Assembly: GCA_916048095.2 (NCBI GenBank)
Contig: OU696578.1
Location: forward strand, 6,486,287 to 6,550,286
Length of the DNA: 64,000 bases
Reading direction: 5' to 3'
Source: Sacculina carcini
Lineage: Eukaryota > Arthropoda > Thecostraca > Sacculinidae
This document shows, piece after piece, positions 31,811 through 41,900 of the stretch; within the stretch, counting starts at the first letter, position 1; each line of letters opens with the position of its first letter. The position numbers were made by a program, and so were the translations under genes. The notes under the pieces are model-generated. The model ran no database searches. It saw only the letters and a program-made list of their open reading frames with translations, and had not been told where the DNA came from.

Positions 31811-33344
31811 TTAGCACTGTTTCCTCTTTTTCCTCGATTGCTCCGTCTACCACAGCACGTTTTCTTACCAAACTTCAGAGGTCTAAATGTCCCACTGACC
31901 CCATAAAATTTTCTGCTCTCTCTGATGCTATTATACTCCTTACTCACTTTTCACATATATGGTTAACTCCTCTTTCCTTCACGGTTCATTCTTAGCTTCC
32001 AAACATGCCACTATACTGCCGATTCTAAAAAAATCCATTCTTGATCCCTCTCTTCCATGCAACTATCGTCCAATTTCTATTCTATCTCTGTCCTCCAAGC
32101 TTCTAGAATCTGCCATCCTTGTTCAATTACGGCCTATCATCTTGCCTGTTCTCGATCCTTGTCAATCTGGTTTTGTATCTCAGCACTCTACCGAAACACT
32201 TCTTCTCTGCCTCTCCAATGATCTATTCTCTAATTCTTCATTTGGAAATTCCGCTGTTCTGATTTCCTTAGATTTTTCTGCTGCCTTCGATCTAGTCGAC
32301 CACGAAATCTTATGCTGCGATCTTGCTCATCTAGGCCTCACATCTACTGCACTTTCTCTTCTTACCTCATATCTAAATGATCGTTCCTATGCTGTTCGCA
32401 GTAATGCGGCTTTATCGTGCGACTTTCCTCTCACCTCTGGGGTTCCACAAGGCTCACTTATTGGTCCTTTACTTTTCAACTTATACGTATCATCCCTTTG
32501 TCCTATTCTCCGCAGCTATCCAGTTTCATTTCACGTATACGCTGACGACATCCCAATTTATTTTCCTCTTTCTCCTCATTCTTCAAATTTGGTCTCTATG
32601 CTGCTCACCCAGATTTCTTCTTGGGCTGCTTCACGTAAACTTGTTCTCAACCCTGACAAAACAGAATATCTAGTCTTTCACCGTCCTCGAATTTCTCCTC
32701 ACTCTATCAACTTTCCGCTAGCCAATCAAATGCGCAATTTGGGTGTTTTGTTCGATCCCAACCTTTCTTTCTCGACTCATTTTTCTCAGCTTATCCGCTC
32801 GTGCCGCTTTTTACTCCGATAATTTTACCCTATTCGTTCGTCGATTGATGTCTCATCCGCTAGTCTTCTGGTAAACTCCTATATCTTTTCTAAGATCGAC
32901 TATTGCAACTCGCTCTTCTTCCATCTTCCCTTGAAATCTATCCGCCAACTCCAAGCAGTGATCAAGCTTGCTTGTCGGTTTGTACTGAGGCTTCCTCCGC
33001 GAACCCCTACTTCGGTGCATATCCGACAGCTCGGTTGGTTACCTGCTCTTTCTCGTATCCGCTATAAGGTATGTTGTCTGGTCTTCAAACTTATCCACTC
33101 TCCCTCTTCTCCTTCATATCTCCGTTCCCTATTGACTCTCAATAATCGCACTTCTTGTCGCATTCCTGTGCCATTAGTCTGTCCTCCTGCTCTTAATCAA
33201 TCCGCTTGGTCATCCAAATCTTTTTATTTCTCTGCTCCTCGTATCTATAACTCGCTTCCATCTTACCTTCACCACAAGTCTTCATTCCGATCCTTTTCTG
33301 CTGATCTCCATAAATATCTGCTCACTCGTTCTCTTGATGACTAA
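31811..33344 (+). pseudogene. L2-like reverse transcriptase, truncated
   Basis: The frame is open 31959-32822 and, after one nonsense codon (32820-32822), to 33344. Motifs: ATILPILKKS, NYRPISILSLSSKLLESA, FVSQHSTETL, SLDFSAAFDLVDHEIL, SGVPQGSLIGPLLFNLYVSSL, FHVYADD (catalytic) and WAASRKLVLNPDKTEYLVF. The C-terminal part has IDYCNSLFFHLP and APRIYNSLPSYL. The stretch 31811-31957 is in another frame. The endonuclease is missing. Confidence 0.85.
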
Positions 33345-33506
33345 ATGTATGATTTGTCTCTGGTTATATGTGTGTTGTTTGTGCTGATCGTCCTATGTTG
33401 TACACTCGTTGTTCTTGCTTGATATTTGTCTTTTTACTCACTGTGAATTATCTGTTTTCGTTGCTGCGTCCCGTTTTTGCATCTCTTGCATTCGTCGTTG
33501 TCTGGT

Positions 33507-33696
33507 CAGGCTTCGCCCTGCTACTGGTAACCATGTAATTCCAGTACAACCAGATTCATGGTCGAGTCGTCGGCGACTAAACCGGCTCCCCCACTGTTCT
33601 GCAGTGAGGAGGGTGGCTAGACACCCGACAGGAAAAAAACAAAACCTGTTTCAAGGGCGGATGAGCTATCTGATAGCCAACGGCCATCTAGCATGT
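33507..33696 (+). repeat. Shared 5'-leader module, copy 2
   Basis: It matches 20416-20598 from TCTGGTCAGG to ACGGCCATCT at about 80 percent by eye. The hairpin AGCTATctgATAGC differs from copy 1 (AGCTGtttagCAGC) at paired positions. Confidence 0.65.
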
Positions 33697-33837
33697 TCCG
33701 GTTTGCAAACGTGTTTTCATTTTTCTATTTGTGCCTACTCCCTGCTCGCTGTGATGTTCCTGTCGGTTGTCTTTTTCGCGCCTGTGTATAAATATGTGCG
33801 CTATATTAAATATATGTTGTCGTTGTTGTTGTTGTTG

Positions 33838-34005
33838 TTAAAGTTCTGCTGGATTCCGGCCCATAATGGTATTTTGGGCAACGAGCGAGCTGACAGAGCC
33901 GCAAAAAGAGCTGCTGAACGAGACTTTTATTCATTTTATTTTAACTTTCCCATTCCTTATTCGGACTTTTATCCTATTATACTTTTATCCTATTATGCAG
34001 CGTCT
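33838..34005 (+). pseudogene. LINE G RNase H, last part
   Basis: FCWIPAHNGILGNERADRAAKRAAERDF is the last RNase H motif block (PAHxGIxGNExAD) of I-type LINEs. A short tandem duplication (TTTTATCCTATTAT, near 33966-33997) disturbs the end. Confidence 0.85.
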
Positions 34006-34640
34006 AGCCGTTTGACATACCTGAGTTGCCTTTTTCAGCTTCAGGTCTTTGTGTGCGACCTGCAGGAGCTGGTGCAGGGCAGCATAGTCGGCTGTCCCCA
34101 TCACTAACTGATCGCGAAGACGCTCGTCGCGACAGGCAGTGCAAAAATCGCAGCTGGCGGCAATTTCTCGCAGAGAGCGCAGAAATTCGCCCACATTCTC
34201 GCCGTCCCGCTGACGACGGTTGAAAAATCGCCGGCGTTCCAGCAGCACATTCTACCGCGACTGCTGATGCTCCTCCAATAGGCGGATGCAGGCGGGCTAA
34301 TCAGCCGTCGCCGGCAGCGTGAGTGAGTGGCGGTTGACGCGGCACCACTCGTCGTCCAGCAGTGTCGTGAGCAGCGCTTGATGCTGCGCAGGGCTCAGGC
34401 TTTCACTGCCTGACAGTGTGGTGTAGGCCAGCGCGCGCTCCTTCCAGGAGGTGAAGTCGGCTGCCGATGCGGCGTAGGCCAGACGGGCTGGTGGCTGACA
34501 ATGAGCCATGGTGTGTGGGGCGACTGCAGGTGATCTGGCGGGGGCTGCCATTGCAAGCTGCTGGCGAGCGAGCTGAGTCACCAACTCTGTGAGCTGGTCT
34601 AGTGTCTGCTGTTGGTCGTCTCGCAGCGGCTGCGCCATGT
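33995..34640 (-). pseudogene. Ty3/gypsy gag relic
   Basis: The minus-strand start MAQPLRDDQQQTLDQLTEL at about 34637 is followed by a capsid-like region (ADFTSWKERALAYTTLSG). After two stop codons near 34250-34300, a second part (RRRFFNRRQRDGENVGEFLRSLREIAASCDFC) shows typical gypsy Gag features. No nucleocapsid knuckle or pol remains. It could belong to the same kind of element as 1-2762, but this is not shown. Confidence 0.65.
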
Positions 34641-35624
34641 ATGATATATTGAATAGCACTGCCAATAACAATAACAATACACGAACAATACAATAATACA
34701 ACGCCACGAAACGCACACCACCACTGCTGCACACACACTGGCTGAGGGCCGTTAGCGTCATCCACACCTGATGCACTCACGCCCTCTGGCGGTGAAGCCA
34801 CACACTACATGACCCACGTCAAAAAAGATTCGGACTTCCGGATTCGGAACGTCTTTTTTCGCGAATTCGAAATTCCGAATCCCGGGGAAAATTCAAAAAA
34901 ATGAAGACGACCAAACATTGGTTTTAACTTTGACTTGGCATACAGATTTGGTGACGCCTGTGTTTCCGTAACAACTAGAGACCCCTATGATCATTAGTGT
35001 TGTGTTTTACTTTATCGCTTCTCTACTTTAATTTCAGTATGGGTGTGTAAGCGTGTGTGTGTGTGTCTCGAATGGCCACTGCTCGAAATGTGCTCGATAT
35101 GCAAGCCTGTGTAACTGTGTTCAGCAATGCGAAACAAAGGCTAGTATTACTGCCTTGACTGCTCTTTTTTGAATTTGGAAGTATACTCGTGGTGCTTAAC
35201 TCGTTGCTTGCCACACAGACTCGTCATGTCAGTGATGCGCAACCACCGCGCATGCGCCGGTGATTACGCTTGTGCACTTTTTGTGCTTACTTCTTACTGT
35301 CTTGTTGTCTTACTTGTTTAATAAATAATGTAGATATATTAAACACTTTTTTAATCGGAAATTTAGATTCGGAGAATCGGAATGAGTAAAATTTAGGTTT
35401 TGAAATTTTCCGAATGTATCTGTAGCGCGGCGTTGCGCGTATAGTGACCGCCTAGCCCGGACGTACTTACTGCAATCGTAAGAGCCTCCCGCGAGAGGCA
35501 GCGTACGCCGCGAGTATTCGGGGTCTCCATCCGGACGTTCCTGCTGTTCCCGCACGCGACGATGGGCCACGAAAGGCGCGTGGGAAGCAGCGAAGCGCCG
35601 CTACTAGTTTCTACTACTACTACT
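34641..35624. other. Intronic stretch without assigned gene
   Basis: Contains the leader of the gag relic to about 34810, a TTCGGA-rich piece near 34830-34890 recalled by similar words at 35360-35410, a short (TG)n run (35045-35066), and otherwise nothing recognisable. Confidence 0.3.
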
Positions 35625-35724
35625 TTAATATCCTGTTGTGTCCTCGTCTTCCTTCTTTTTGTTTGTATTCCGAAATGTCAAATCCTGTGTCATACTCATT
35701 TAAATACTTGAAAACGGCTATTAA
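35625..35724 (-). pseudogene. LINE H fragment, right part
   Basis: The minus-strand frame reads LIAVFKYLNEYDTGFDISEYKQ, the usual C-terminal stretch of several LINE ORF2s (RGDLIxVFKxLxG). It continues the part at 40202-40420 once LINE D is removed: REIGD joins LIAVFKYL in frame. Confidence 0.65.
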
Positions 35725-35961
35725 ATTCTCACCTGGTATTCTCACCTGGTGGGCTTCCTGGACCCCGACTGCGAGATCGGTTCTCTGTACGAGGACCAAA
35801 GAAGCCGCACACTGCTGATGCGCCAACTCTAGATAGCAGAATGAACTGGGAGAGACAGCAATAAGAATGAGTTGGATGGTGCATCATAGGCAGCTATTTG
35901 CAAAAACAACGATATATCAGACTAAATGTACTAAGGAAAAAAAAACAAACAAACAAACGAA

Positions 35962-36017
<56 letters not shown>

Positions 36018-36131
36018 AAATACAAGAACAAAAACAAAAAGAAAACAAAAAAACAAACAAACAACAATCAAACAAACAAAAAAGGTTGTTTTTGAGGGGA
36101 AAGAGTTAGATGGAAGAAATAAAACCCGATA

Positions 36132-38957
36132 TTAGCAATAATCAAATAATAACTCCCCGAGATGGTTAGATAAGGCAGATTTGAACTTGCCCAGGCTATC
36201 TACGGAAACTACATTTTTAGGCAGAGAATTCCACAGTGCGACGTGTCTCATATTGAAGGAACGTTTACGTATGTCCAGTCTGCATCTGGTGACCGCAATT
36301 TTGAAGGGGTGCCCTCTGGTGACGGAGCAATGAGGTGGTGTGAACAGATCACTAGGGGAAATCACACTTTTGTTGTGAATGATTTGCCAATATTTGATAA
36401 GGTCATGCCTCAACAATCTACCCTGGACGGAATATAAATTTAGTGCTTTGAGGCGGTTGCCATAATCTAGGTTCCTCAATCCGCAAATGGTGTTTGTCCA
36501 TCGCCTCTGTACCGACTCCAGCAGCTTCAGGTCGCCAGCATAACCCAAGTTCCAGACAGATGAACAATATTCGAGAATGGGTCTGACGTGGGCCACAAAT
36601 ATTGGAACCATAAAAGCCGGTTCACGGTTGACAGTTGCTCTCAGAATGTTATTTGTGAGACCGCCCGCACGTCGAGCAGCGCTGGCGATATGGAGGTGGA
36701 ACTTCAGGGATGAATGCACCAATACTCCCAAATCAGTCGTGGAGTCCTTCTCTGGGATGGGAAATCCGTTAAGATAGTACTGGGCAGGCAAGTCAGACTG
36801 TTCCCAAGGAATGCTTTTGTGGCCAAATCTTAACAATACACATTTGGAAGGGTTCATGTGTAGACCCCACGACTCGGCAACAGTAACAAGTGTATTAATA
36901 TCTTTTTGGCAGGAAGAAATGGCGTCAAGAGGACTGTTCGAATTTATGCTAAAATAGAGTTTCAAGTCATCAGCGTATATTTTCACCGATGAATTGATGT
37001 TGTAGGTAAGATGATTTACGTATATTAGGAAAAGAAGGGGACCCAACACCGTGCCCTGAGGAACACCACTGGCTACTGCGTAAGGACGGCTATGCTGGTG
37101 ATCAACCACCACACGCATGTGACGATTCTTCAGAAAACTTGAGATCCAGACGAGTAAGGGGGTGCGTATACCTAAGAGACGTAATTTATCTAGAAGAACA
37201 TCGTGGGACACAACATCAAAAGCTTTAGAAAAATCAAAAAGAATAAGATCAACGTTAAAACCCTCATCAACCCATGAGTAAATTTGGGAGTACATTAGAA
37301 TTAATTGGTCTTCAGTTGATCTACAACGTCTGAACCCAAATTGGTCATGAGAGAGAAGACTGTGGTTGTCTAAATACTCGAAAATATGATTACATATGAT
37401 ACGTTCAAAAGATTTGGCACAGACAGAGGTTAATGAGATTGGACGGTACATGATAGGGTCGAATCGAGAGCCCTTCTTAAAGATCGGCGTGATCAGGGAG
37501 TCTTTCCAGATTTTTGGCAAAATACCCGAAGAATAGGATTTGGAGAAAATAAGGAATAGTGGGTACGCCAGGAACAAACTGCAGTTCTTCAATAAGCTGG
37601 GATGAATTCCATCGGGGCCCATGGAGGATGAAGGGTTGAGTGAATTTAGGGCAGTGAGGACGTCATCTGAGGAAAATTCCAGCTCGGGAATACAACCAGT
37701 GTGGCTCTGGTGTGGGGCAGGGTTGGCTGGGGTTCGAGAGCAGTAAATGTTGCTGAAAGTTTCGGCGAAAAGTTCAGCCATGAGTCCCGCCTCGCACACC
37801 ACTTCACCACAGTTGGTCTTTAACGGGCCCACACCAGGTCTACCAATCTTTTTGTTGCGAATGTATGCGTGGAAAATTTTGGAATTGGAAGAAAGGAGGT
37901 CTACGAGGGATGATTCATGATTGTATTGTTGGGAGAACAGATGACTTCTGAGCTTTTTATTGCAGTCTAGGAAGCGTCCGAGAGCTTCCTCAGCTACAGC
38001 GGAATTTCTGCCATGGTCATGGCGCACACACTTATACTCGCTCCATAGACGCTTCCTAGCTTTTCTCAAGTGGGCAGGGGCTCTAAATTTACCACGTTTA
38101 GGACCATGGGATATGAGTTTAGAGGGAACAAAACGACCAACAAGAGGTTTAACAATTTCGCAAAAACGGGAAAACATAGCGTCCACATCCAGGTGAGATA
38201 ACTCGAAGTCCCAGTCAATAATGCTTAAATAGTATGAGATTTCAGAGAAATTTGCCCTGTGCCAAATCTTTATACTATCAGGAATGTCATCGGTGTCGGC
38301 TCGGTTTTGGAAGACGTAATTTGTGAGGGTGGGAGAGTGGCCGCAGTTCGGGAAGGGAGGCAGTACATGGGTATCTCCCACACGGTCGGGATCAGACACA
38401 AGGATCAGATCAAGAACGTTACCGGACGGAAAAAATGTGGGAGAAGTTATAAGTTGGGTGAGACCGAGAGAAGTAAAACAGTCAGAAAATATAGCATCTG
38501 TGGGGGAGGGCTGGCTAGAACGAGAGGAATCCCAGGAAATAGATGGTAAGTTAAAATCACCCATAACAACCACCTCAATGTCCGAGCAGTTTTGATACAA
38601 AAAGTTTAACAAATTCTCATTCTCCTGTGCCGAATAAGACGGTGGGCGATAAATTACAATTACATACAAATCGAGATCAAGGAGATGGACGCCAATAGTG
38701 TTCGGAGAGGGCGTATTAAACAATTTGTGTCTCAATTTAGATTTAACGTAAATACAAACCCCGTGTTTAGGTCTGCTGCCGTCGACATCACGTCTGTATA
38801 CAGAGTAGTTGGGGATATCAATTATTGAAGAGGGAGTCGACGGCAACAGCCAAGTTTCGCTGACCCCGAGAACGGAAACATTTTGTGAATAAATAAAGTC
38901 GGATATATAGTGAATTTTGTTGGTTATACAGTTAACGTTAACATGTGCGATATACAA
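36132..38957 (-). CDS. LINE D ORF2: endonuclease-reverse transcriptase (941 codons)
   Basis: The protein nicks target DNA and copies the element's RNA onto it (target-primed reverse transcription). The endonuclease has LGVSETWL, VVVMGDFNLPSISWD and NCGHSPTL. RT has GPDGIHPSLLK, MYRPISLTSVCAKSFERII, FGFRRCRSTEDQL, LFDFSKAFDVVSHDVLLDKL, SGVPQGTVLGPLLFLIYVNHL and the catalytic IYADD. The C-terminus contains RPILEYCSSVWNLGY. The whole frame is open, and only about six residues differ from the copy at 53770. There is no ATG before the endonuclease motifs; the listed first codon is TTG. The frame overlaps the end of ORF1 in the -1 register. Confidence 0.92.
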   Translation of the reverse strand: MYIAHVNVNCITNKIHYISDFIYSQNVSVLGVSETWLLPSTPSSIIDIPNYSVYRRDVDGSRPKHGVCIYVKSKLRHKLFNTPSPNTIGVHLLDLDLYVIVIYRPPSYSAQENENLLNFLYQNCSDIEVVVMGDFNLPSISWDSSRSSQPSPTDAIFSDCFTSLGLTQLITSPTFFPSGNVLDLILVSDPDRVGDTHVLPPFPNCGHSPTLTNYVFQNRADTDDIPDSIKIWHRANFSEISYYLSIIDWDFELSHLDVDAMFSRFCEIVKPLVGRFVPSKLISHGPKRGKFRAPAHLRKARKRLWSEYKCVRHDHGRNSAVAEEALGRFLDCNKKLRSHLFSQQYNHESSLVDLLSSNSKIFHAYIRNKKIGRPGVGPLKTNCGEVVCEAGLMAELFAETFSNIYCSRTPANPAPHQSHTGCIPELEFSSDDVLTALNSLNPSSSMGPDGIHPSLLKNCSLFLAYPLFLIFSKSYSSGILPKIWKDSLITPIFKKGSRFDPIMYRPISLTSVCAKSFERIICNHIFEYLDNHSLLSHDQFGFRRCRSTEDQLILMYSQIYSWVDEGFNVDLILFDFSKAFDVVSHDVLLDKLRLLGIRTPLLVWISSFLKNRHMRVVVDHQHSRPYAVASGVPQGTVLGPLLFLIYVNHLTYNINSSVKIYADDLKLYFSINSNSPLDAISSCQKDINTLVTVAESWGLHMNPSKCVLLRFGHKSIPWEQSDLPAQYYLNGFPIPEKDSTTDLGVLVHSSLKFHLHIASAARRAGGLTNNILRATVNREPAFMVPIFVAHVRPILEYCSSVWNLGYAGDLKLLESVQRRWTNTICGLRNLDYGNRLKALNLYSVQGRLLRHDLIKYWQIIHNKSVISPSDLFTPPHCSVTRGHPFKIAVTRCRLDIRKRSFNMRHVALWNSLPKNVVSVDSLGKFKSALSNHLGELLFDYC

Positions 38958-38995
38958 AAACGAAAAGAGGTCGGTAGACCCCGAGGAATGGCCAC

Positions 38996-40009
38996 TTAGT
39001 TTGAAGGCGTCTGGGTGGTAGTAGTGAGTGGTTCAGACGCACCGCTGGGAGTTGGCGCGACAGGCTGGGGGGCAACTCTAGGGTCTCTCGCCCTTCTCTG
39101 AAATATGACTTGGCGCTGTTTGTAAGTTAGGTCGCGGTGTATAAAGACACCTCTGTGCTCAGAGTCCCTGAGCCGTCGAGAGTTAGCCAGCAGCTGGCTC
39201 CTGTCGTCATCGTTCGTTATTGTGAACCGGTAGATTCCCCGTGTTTTGTTGATGACGACAGGAGCGACATCCAAGTTTTTGTTGATCAAGAGCCTCGAGA
39301 TTAGCGACACCTTAGCAGCCACCTGCTCCGGGCCCGCGTCAGGGAGCCCTCTCAAGATCAACGAGCAACGCCGGCGCTCCCTGTCCCTCGCCTCACGCAC
39401 CTCTTCTTGGATGATGAGTCTCATGGACTCGCCCTGTTCGCTCGGGAGCGCAGAGGGAGGAGCAGCCGGCTCGACCAGGCGGGACTGCACCACCTGACCG
39501 AGACCGGCCACTGTCTGCTGCAGGGTCGAGAGCTGGCCCGTCAGCGACTGGACGGTGGCACAGAGCGCGATGACCATCTCGGAAAGCTGGGCCACCGCGG
39601 AGCCCCCGTCATCGCCCCGCACCCGAGGAGAGGAACCGCCACGTTCACTGGTGCGACACTTGAGGCAGACATAAAGAATGCCTTCTCCCTCCAAATTAAC
39701 AATCTGCTCAATTGCTTGGGCAGGGAGACCCAGGCACATCGCACTGGGGTGAAACCAGCCATCACATTTGTCACACCCAATGGCATCATCGCCAACAAAA
39801 GCCGAGCAGGATTTGCAGGCCGCAGGGGCCGCAGAGGCAGAAGAAACAGGACTGTGAGTATGACTGATAGGAGACACTGAACAAGAGGCAGCAGGAGGGG
39901 GAAGAGCAGCGCCCGCAGTGGCGTTCTGTTGTTGGGCTGGGCCACGAGCATTGGTGGTGAATCCACCACCGCTGCCGCGGCGCCGAGCCCCGGTCCGTGT
40001 TCGTACCAT
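38996..40009 (-). CDS. LINE D ORF1: PHD finger, coiled coil, RNA-binding domain
   Basis: The start is the ATG of MVRTRTGARRRGSGGG, 337 residues. In order: a basic N-terminus, a proline/alanine-rich linker, a PHD finger (CKSC...CDKCDGWFHPSAMC...CLKC, residues about 70-125), a hydrophobic heptad region (VIALCATVQSLTGQLSTL) likely to form a coiled coil, and a C-terminal RNA-binding region (RCSLILRGLPDAG ... VFIHRDLTYKQRQVIFQRR) as in LINE ORF1 proteins. The ORF is intact and one residue differs from the + copy. Confidence 0.88.
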   Translation of the reverse strand: MVRTRTGARRRGSGGGFTTNARGPAQQQNATAGAALPPPAASCSVSPISHTHSPVSSASAAPAACKSCSAFVGDDAIGCDKCDGWFHPSAMCLGLPAQAIEQIVNLEGEGILYVCLKCRTSERGGSSPRVRGDDGGSAVAQLSEMVIALCATVQSLTGQLSTLQQTVAGLGQVVQSRLVEPAAPPSALPSEQGESMRLIIQEEVREARDRERRRCSLILRGLPDAGPEQVAAKVSLISRLLINKNLDVAPVVINKTRGIYRFTITNDDDRSQLLANSRRLRDSEHRGVFIHRDLTYKQRQVIFQRRARDPRVAPQPVAPTPSGASEPLTTTTQTPSN

Positions 40010-40201
40010 ACCTGCAGCAGTGGGGTCCAGTGCCACCTGTTACTGTTGATGAAGTCGGATCACATAAGCCGCCACGCCGATAACCGATAGCAGCCGTCGT
40101 GCAGAAATGGCCAGAACAGATCACGTGATGTTTCCAACACCAAAGAGCAGTGACAAAAAAACCGAAGACTGTATCCAAAGAAAAACGCCTAACTCCATAC
40201 A

Positions 40202-40420
40202 ATCTCCTATCTCCCTCTGTTATTGCAGTGTCTTCAAGCCAATTCTTTTTAGTGTTTCTTCATATGGTAATTTCTCTAATTCTGGAATCATTTTCGAAAA
40301 TACTTTTTTAATCTTCTCTAATTTTGCTATATCTTTCATTTTGTATAGCGTCCACACAGGTCCAGAATACTCCAACTTGGGTCTTATTATAGCAACCATA
40401 ACTTTTTGTAGTGTTTGTGT
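40202..40420 (-). pseudogene. LINE H fragment, left part
   Basis: The minus-strand frame reads IIRPKLEYSGPVWTLYKM, then KLEKIKKVFSKMIPELEKLPYEETLKRIGLKTLQ, the C-terminal part of a LINE ORF2. It ends right at the splice acceptor of the exon at 40426, so the T-rich tract before that acceptor is antisense LINE sequence. Confidence 0.75.
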
Positions 40421-40425
40421 GACAG

Positions 40426-40569
40426 TGTGTTGCAGTTGGCTAGTAGTTACAGTGTGAAGAGGCGGGTGTTTGGTCGCTTATTATATCAGTTGCCACTACA
40501 CATGCACTGTCTGGCAGTGTTGGAAGTGGCAACCCGCGGTGCTCAGGCGCTGTGTCTGGAAACTGTCAG
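40426..40569 (+). CDS. Acyl-CoA dehydrogenase exon (VFGRLL segment)
   Basis: The acceptor GTGTGACAG|T gives R completed across the intron, then VLQLASSYSVKRRVFGRLLYQLPLHMHCLAVLEVATRG... This matches the ACAD pattern of an Arg-rich (K/R)xVFG loop followed by LPLH. A second AG ten bases on (40435) would break the phase, so 40426 is chosen. The donor is CTGTCAG|GTGGGA, leaving two bases. Intron after: 170 bp. Confidence 0.87.
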
Positions 40570-40739
40570 GTGGGACAATTATCTGACATAAGTATTGTCC
40601 TAGTGTTTGTGTGAATTACGAGCCGTCTCTCCACTTTTCTATGCAAACTCACACATACCACTATATATATATGATATATATATGATTAAATATACACGCA
40701 AGCACACATGTGTATGTGTGTGTGTGTGTTTGTGTGCAG

Positions 40740-40929
40740 CTTGCTCGGTCGGCAGGAGAGAGGGGTAGCCAGTGAGACAGAGCGGGCGAGGTTGCGTATT
40801 CTCACTCCCGTACTCAAACTATTCACTGGCAAACAGGCCGTGGCGATCGTGTCAGATGCCCTGGAGGCATTTGGCGGTCAGGGCTACGTTGAGTCCACTG
40901 GACTGCCGGGCATATTGCGCGACGCTCAG
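40740..40929 (+). CDS. Acyl-CoA dehydrogenase exon (GGQGYVE segment)
   Basis: The acceptor TGTGTGCAG|C. Residues [63 protein letters not shown] include the LTPxxKLxTGKQA helix and the [10 protein letters not shown]...GLPxxLRDAQ signature that closes the FAD pocket in this group. The donor GCTCAG|GTGTATG lies at a codon boundary. The CDS is uninterrupted. Confidence 0.93.
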
Positions 40930-41900
40930 GTGTATGTGTGTGTGTGTGTGTTCGTGTGTGTGTGTATGTGTTTGTGTGTTGAGAAGGGGGTGTGATTGAG
41001 ATCCGTGGCGTGGAAAGTGATGCTCATTGAGCTGATGTTTCATTGTGAATCAGTCATGATAACACTGTACCTGGTAAAGTACACTGGTAATGATCTACCG
41101 GGTGTACCACGAATTTGAATTTGATGTTGTTATCCGTATATCTATATATATAAAAGAGATCCTCTGTGTGTGTGTGTGTGTGTCTGTGTGTCTGTCCCAG
41201 CCTCCTTGGTCCATTTTCTATCAGCTACTACTCGGCCACCACTTGGCGTATTCGCCAACAATTTATACCATCACGTTGTAAATTTTCTTGTCTACACTTA
41301 AGGCTAAATTTAAAATTTAAAAATAAAACCAAAAAGTTATAGCGGATAAAAGACAAAATGAACCCTAAAAAATACGAAAATTTTGGTCAATATTCTGCCA
41401 TCGAGATCTCCTAAACCAGAAATGGTACAGCAATACAGATTATACCATTGTGTAGAACATTTTCCGTTTTACACAATATGCTATAATTCATATCCAAAAA
41501 TTAAACATAAAACATGTAAAATGGAAAAAAATTCAATTTACATACAAAATCTTATTTAAACTCAACGCGTCCGATTTTCTATACTTTTTCTCTATTTCTC
41601 AAAAATTAATTATCACACATCTAAATATATAATACCATCATGCTGAGAATTTTGTTATCTACAGCACGGTATAATTTTAAAGTAAAATAAAAGTTACGGC
41701 GGTGTGAAGTCAAAATGACAAAGACAAAAAGGCAAAATTAGCACTGAAAACCGTGAATATGTTGGTCAATATTCCGCTATCTATTCCTCATAAGCCAGCA
41801 AAGTTACAGCTATAACAATTATACTATTGTGTAGAGAATTTTGAGGTGCTCAATATTATTTAATAATTGGTCCTCATAATTTTGTGGTCCTCTTTATTGC
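40930..41900. other. Intron segment with microsatellites
   Basis: It starts with (TG)n (40930-40980) and has a second (TG)n at 41163-41200 preceded by TATCTATATATATAAAAGAGATCC. The rest is AT-rich with no gene signal. Confidence 0.6.

Larger units (their letters stand above)
31804..33837 (+). mobile_element. L2-like LINE (5'-truncated) nested in LINE G
   Basis: It interrupts the RNase H of LINE G. A TTAAA-type duplication is possible (TTTAAA at 31799-31804; GTTAAA at 33836-33841). The coding part resembles the L2-like ORF2 at 57259-60084. It ends with the family's 3' hairpin (GCGCCTGTGTA...GCGCTATA, from about 33777) and a (GTT)n tail. Its 3' region also contains the 190-nt module (33507-33696) seen in the LINE J leader. 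Confidence 0.8.
28615..34005 (+). mobile_element. LINE G (I-like, with RNase H), split by a nested insertion
   Basis: Endonuclease, RT and a C-terminal RNase H lie on the + strand. The RNase H is divided: its first part ends at about 31803 and its last part (KFCWIPAHNGILGNERADRAAKRAA) resumes at 33838. Removing 31804-33837 restores one continuous domain. ORF1 is not adjacent. An RNase H after the RT is typical of the I group of LINEs. Confidence 0.85.
35725..40201 (-). mobile_element. LINE D, minus-strand copy, nearly intact
   Basis: A CR1-like LINE with two open frames (ORF1 40009-38996, ORF2 38957-36132), a 3' UTR with a long A/T homopolymer (the A-run at 35964-36016 on the + strand), and a 3' end of two ACCAGGTGAGAAT units. 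It is nearly identical to the + strand copy at 52491-56942. It is inserted in LINE H; the joint GGAGAT|TTAATAGCC gives the empty site. The 5' 60 bp differ from the other copy. Confidence 0.92.

Noticed and set aside
35867-36109. Lysine-rich open frame.
   Set aside because: Translation of the A-run in the LINE D 3' UTR.
38259-39880. Open frames of 80-157 codons opposite LINE D ORF1 and ORF2.
   Set aside because: They recur at the same relative place in both LINE D copies and are antisense shadows of the real frames.
40490-40569. Exon starting after the AG at 40487-40489.
   Set aside because: It would lose the conserved VKRRVFG segment; the acceptor at 40425 restores family residues and the phase.
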